A DNA stretch of 15,863 nt from Planctomycetota bacterium (GTDB taxonomy: Bacteria; Planctomycetota; UBA1135): contig JAQWRF010000047.1 in assembly GCA_029243845.1 (NCBI GenBank), positions 1-15,863 of the forward strand, read 5' to 3'. Position 1 is the first letter of the stretch, and each line of letters opens with the position of its first letter. The translations under genes were made by a program, and so were the position numbers. Shown here in pieces: positions 14,538 through 15,863 of the stretch. The notes under the pieces are model-generated. The model worked only from the letters and a program-made list of their open reading frames with translations. It made no database searches and was not told the DNA's origin.

Positions 14538-14643
14538 GATTGGCTGTAGTTGATGGGTGACGGGCGGCGGGGCAAGCCCTGAATTTCACAAAGATTAAGC
14601 AGTTCTACTTGCTTGAACAAGGGGGATTGTCGAAGATTACACT
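14538..14643. promoter_or_regulatory. Divergent intergenic region between the GDH operon and the WaaP-family kinase
   Basis: This 106-bp gap must supply promoters for both directions if each gene has its own. It holds the palindrome CTTGAACAAG (14612-14621) and short inverted arms AAGCA/TGCTT (14597-14614). On the minus strand TTGTTC and TAATCT stand 17 bp apart, a poor match to sigma70 boxes. No convincing promoter or operator can be named. Confidence 0.3.
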
Positions 14644-15510
14644 ATGAGTTTAACACGCGACCCTAAAAAGTACCAAAAAGACTTCTTGGCTACGGTCAGT
14701 CTTGACGGCGGTCGAGTTCTGGCATGCGAGAAGGACGTGAGTGAATTGGCTAGATTGGGCCTAGATACGCTCGATGGCGTAATGGCTTATGTAGGTAAAG
14801 ACGTGGCGCGAGATGCTGGTATGCGCATGACATACAGAGTAGAAACAGAAAACGAAGTGTGGTTTCTGAAAGTCCACAAAAAGATTCCTTGGAGATCGCG
14901 TTTTTCACTAGCTGGGCAATGGGTAGTAAGCCCAGGACATCGTGAGTGGGACTCGGCAAACATGATGCGCCGCAACGGATTTGATGTGCCACAGCCAGTT
15001 GCCTTCGGTGAGTCGCCTAATTTTTTTAGTTGCCCCCGGTTGTCGTTTGTGATTACTCGCGAAATCATAGGGCCGACTCTCGACGTATTTCTTGCCGACG
15101 GCTACCCCGGATTGAATGGCTTGTCTGCGCAGCAGGTTCGTCTGCAAATCATTGAAGACCTCGCCGGAATGATAAAACGCTTTCATGTTTCTGGGTATTT
15201 TCACAAAGACTTGTATTGCTGTCATCTGATTGTGGCCGCCCACGAGCACGAGCATGACAAGCGCTGGGGGCAGCCGCACTTTATTGATCTCGAAAGAGTG
15301 GTGCGTGAACGTAATCCGCATCACCGTTGGTTCGTGAAAGATTTGTCTGCTCTTAATTTCTCTGCTCCACCGTCCGTTAGCCTGACTGACCGCTGGCGCT
15401 TCTTGAAAAATTATTTACCTAGCTACACCTTGACTGGCAGAAAAAAGTGGGCGCGCGCGATTATTGCTAAAACAATCAAAATTGCTAGTCACACGCCAAA
15501 ATATAAATAA
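14644..15510 (+). CDS. WaaP/Kdo-kinase-family lipopolysaccharide core kinase
   Basis: This 288-residue protein has the small kinase fold of the WaaP/InaA/KdkA family, which phosphorylates sugars of the lipopolysaccharide core. Visible elements are the nucleotide-binding lysine K76 (WFLKVHKK), E101 (HREW), the hinge region around ITREIIGPTLD (137-147), the catalytic loop HKDLYCCH (187-194, D189 as base) and the metal-binding DLE (215-217, in place of DFG). The basic C-terminus (about 263-288) suggests membrane association. Which sugar it modifies cannot be told from sequence. It diverges from the GDH operon, and its TAA stop shares one base with the next start codon. No strong ribosome binding site is visible; a GAAG about 8 nt upstream is weak. 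Confidence 0.85.
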   Translation: MSLTRDPKKYQKDFLATVSLDGGRVLACEKDVSELARLGLDTLDGVMAYVGKDVARDAGMRMTYRVETENEVWFLKVHKKIPWRSRFSLAGQWVVSPGHREWDSANMMRRNGFDVPQPVAFGESPNFFSCPRLSFVITREIIGPTLDVFLADGYPGLNGLSAQQVRLQIIEDLAGMIKRFHVSGYFHKDLYCCHLIVAAHEHEHDKRWGQPHFIDLERVVRERNPHHRWFVKDLSALNFSAPPSVSLTDRWRFLKNYLPSYTLTGRKKWARAIIAKTIKIASHTPKYK

Positions 15511-15863
15511 TGAAAATCCATGAAGTCGCTGCGCGTGACGGGCTGCAAAACGAAAAAACTATTTTTTCGACGGATCAAAAAATGCGCCTGCTCGAATTAT
15601 TGGCTCAGACGAAGCCAGATTCGCTGGAGGTCACTTCCTTTGTGCGGGCTGATCGTGTGCCGCAGTTTGCGGATGCCGTCGAGTTATGCCACAGGTTGAA
15701 GAGTGCCGAGTGGCGTGAGGGTATCCCATTGGTCGGTTTGGTGATGAATATGCGTGGCTACGAAACATTTAGTGACAGTGGTCTTGATGCCATTACCGCG
15801 GTGATTGGCGCTAATCAAGAATTCTCACGCGCCAACTCCGGAATGAATGTCGATGATGCCGTG
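15510..15863 (+). CDS. mvaB: Hydroxymethylglutaryl-CoA lyase, N-terminal part (cut by window edge)
   Basis: An open frame of 118 codons starts with ATG at 15510 and runs off the right edge. The translation begins MKIHEVAARDGLQNE, matching the EVxxRDGLQNE signature of HMG-CoA lyases (DRE-TIM metallolyases). It continues with SLEVTSFV (38-45), VPQFADA (50-56) and an ANQEFSRAN segment near the end. R9, D10 and E40 correspond to human R41, D42 and E72 at identical spacing. The enzyme splits HMG-CoA to acetoacetate and acetyl-CoA at the end of leucine breakdown. Isopropylmalate and homocitrate synthases share the fold but not the RDGLQNE/EVTSFV pairing. The start overlaps the kinase stop by one base (TAATG), so the two are probably co-transcribed. 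Confidence 0.9.
   Translation, partial: MKIHEVAARDGLQNEKTIFSTDQKMRLLELLAQTKPDSLEVTSFVRADRVPQFADAVELCHRLKSAEWREGIPLVGLVMNMRGYETFSDSGLDAITAVIGANQEFSRANSGMNVDDAV

Noticed and set aside
14908..15324. Open minus-strand frame of 138 codons opposite the WaaP-family kinase
   Set aside because: The plus strand encodes all kinase motifs in this stretch, and the antisense product has no recognisable feature.

Overview
The window reads as an ordinary bacterial chromosome segment of mid GC content (about 50% by eye), densely packed with housekeeping genes. I see no insertion sequence, phage gene or CRISPR array. Several features point to the Planctomycetota or a neighbouring PVC-type phylum: the run xseA-xseB-ispA-dxs-nadK, a HEAT-type protein with a C-terminal ALxxLTGQ...WxxWW signature, an EboE protein, a WaaP-type lipid-sugar kinase and mostly weak or absent Shine-Dalgarno sequences. 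This placement is an inference from gene content and was not tested against a database.

Layout. (1) Positions 1-1272 hold the 3' end of an Ebo (metabolite-traffic) cluster: a C-terminal fragment that may be EboD, then a complete eboE with a TTG start. (2) Positions 1253-1428 form a self-contained tRNA-Glu(TTC) transcription unit: a near-consensus promoter inside the end of eboE, a leader hairpin, the tRNA with encoded CCA, and a strong intrinsic terminator whose T-tract overlaps the stop codon of the convergent xerC. (3) xerC (minus strand) diverges from pabB across a short gap carrying two perfect inverted repeats. (4) From 2428 to 11977 nine genes lie head to tail on the plus strand with gaps from -17 to +18 nt: pabB, pabC, a HEAT-like protein, a membrane protein with a duplicated C-terminal domain, xseA, xseB, ispA, dxs and nadK. 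They probably form one operon joining p-aminobenzoate synthesis, exonuclease VII, early isoprenoid synthesis and NADP supply to two uncharacterised envelope-type proteins. (5) On the minus strand (14537 to 11981) lie two overlapping glutamate dehydrogenase paralogues. The upstream one keeps the full active site. The downstream one has lost the substrate and catalytic lysines and the substrate serine. (6) Divergent from these are a WaaP/Kdo-kinase-family protein and, overlapping its stop codon by one base, the start of an HMG-CoA lyase gene cut by the window edge.

The most interesting signals are the active-enzyme/pseudoenzyme glutamate dehydrogenase pair, which looks like a heteromeric regulated enzyme, and the uncharacterised HEAT/membrane protein pair embedded in the biosynthetic operon. 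The Ebo cluster end is a poorly understood conserved system, but only its last gene is complete here. No gene-free stretch exceeds 300 bases.
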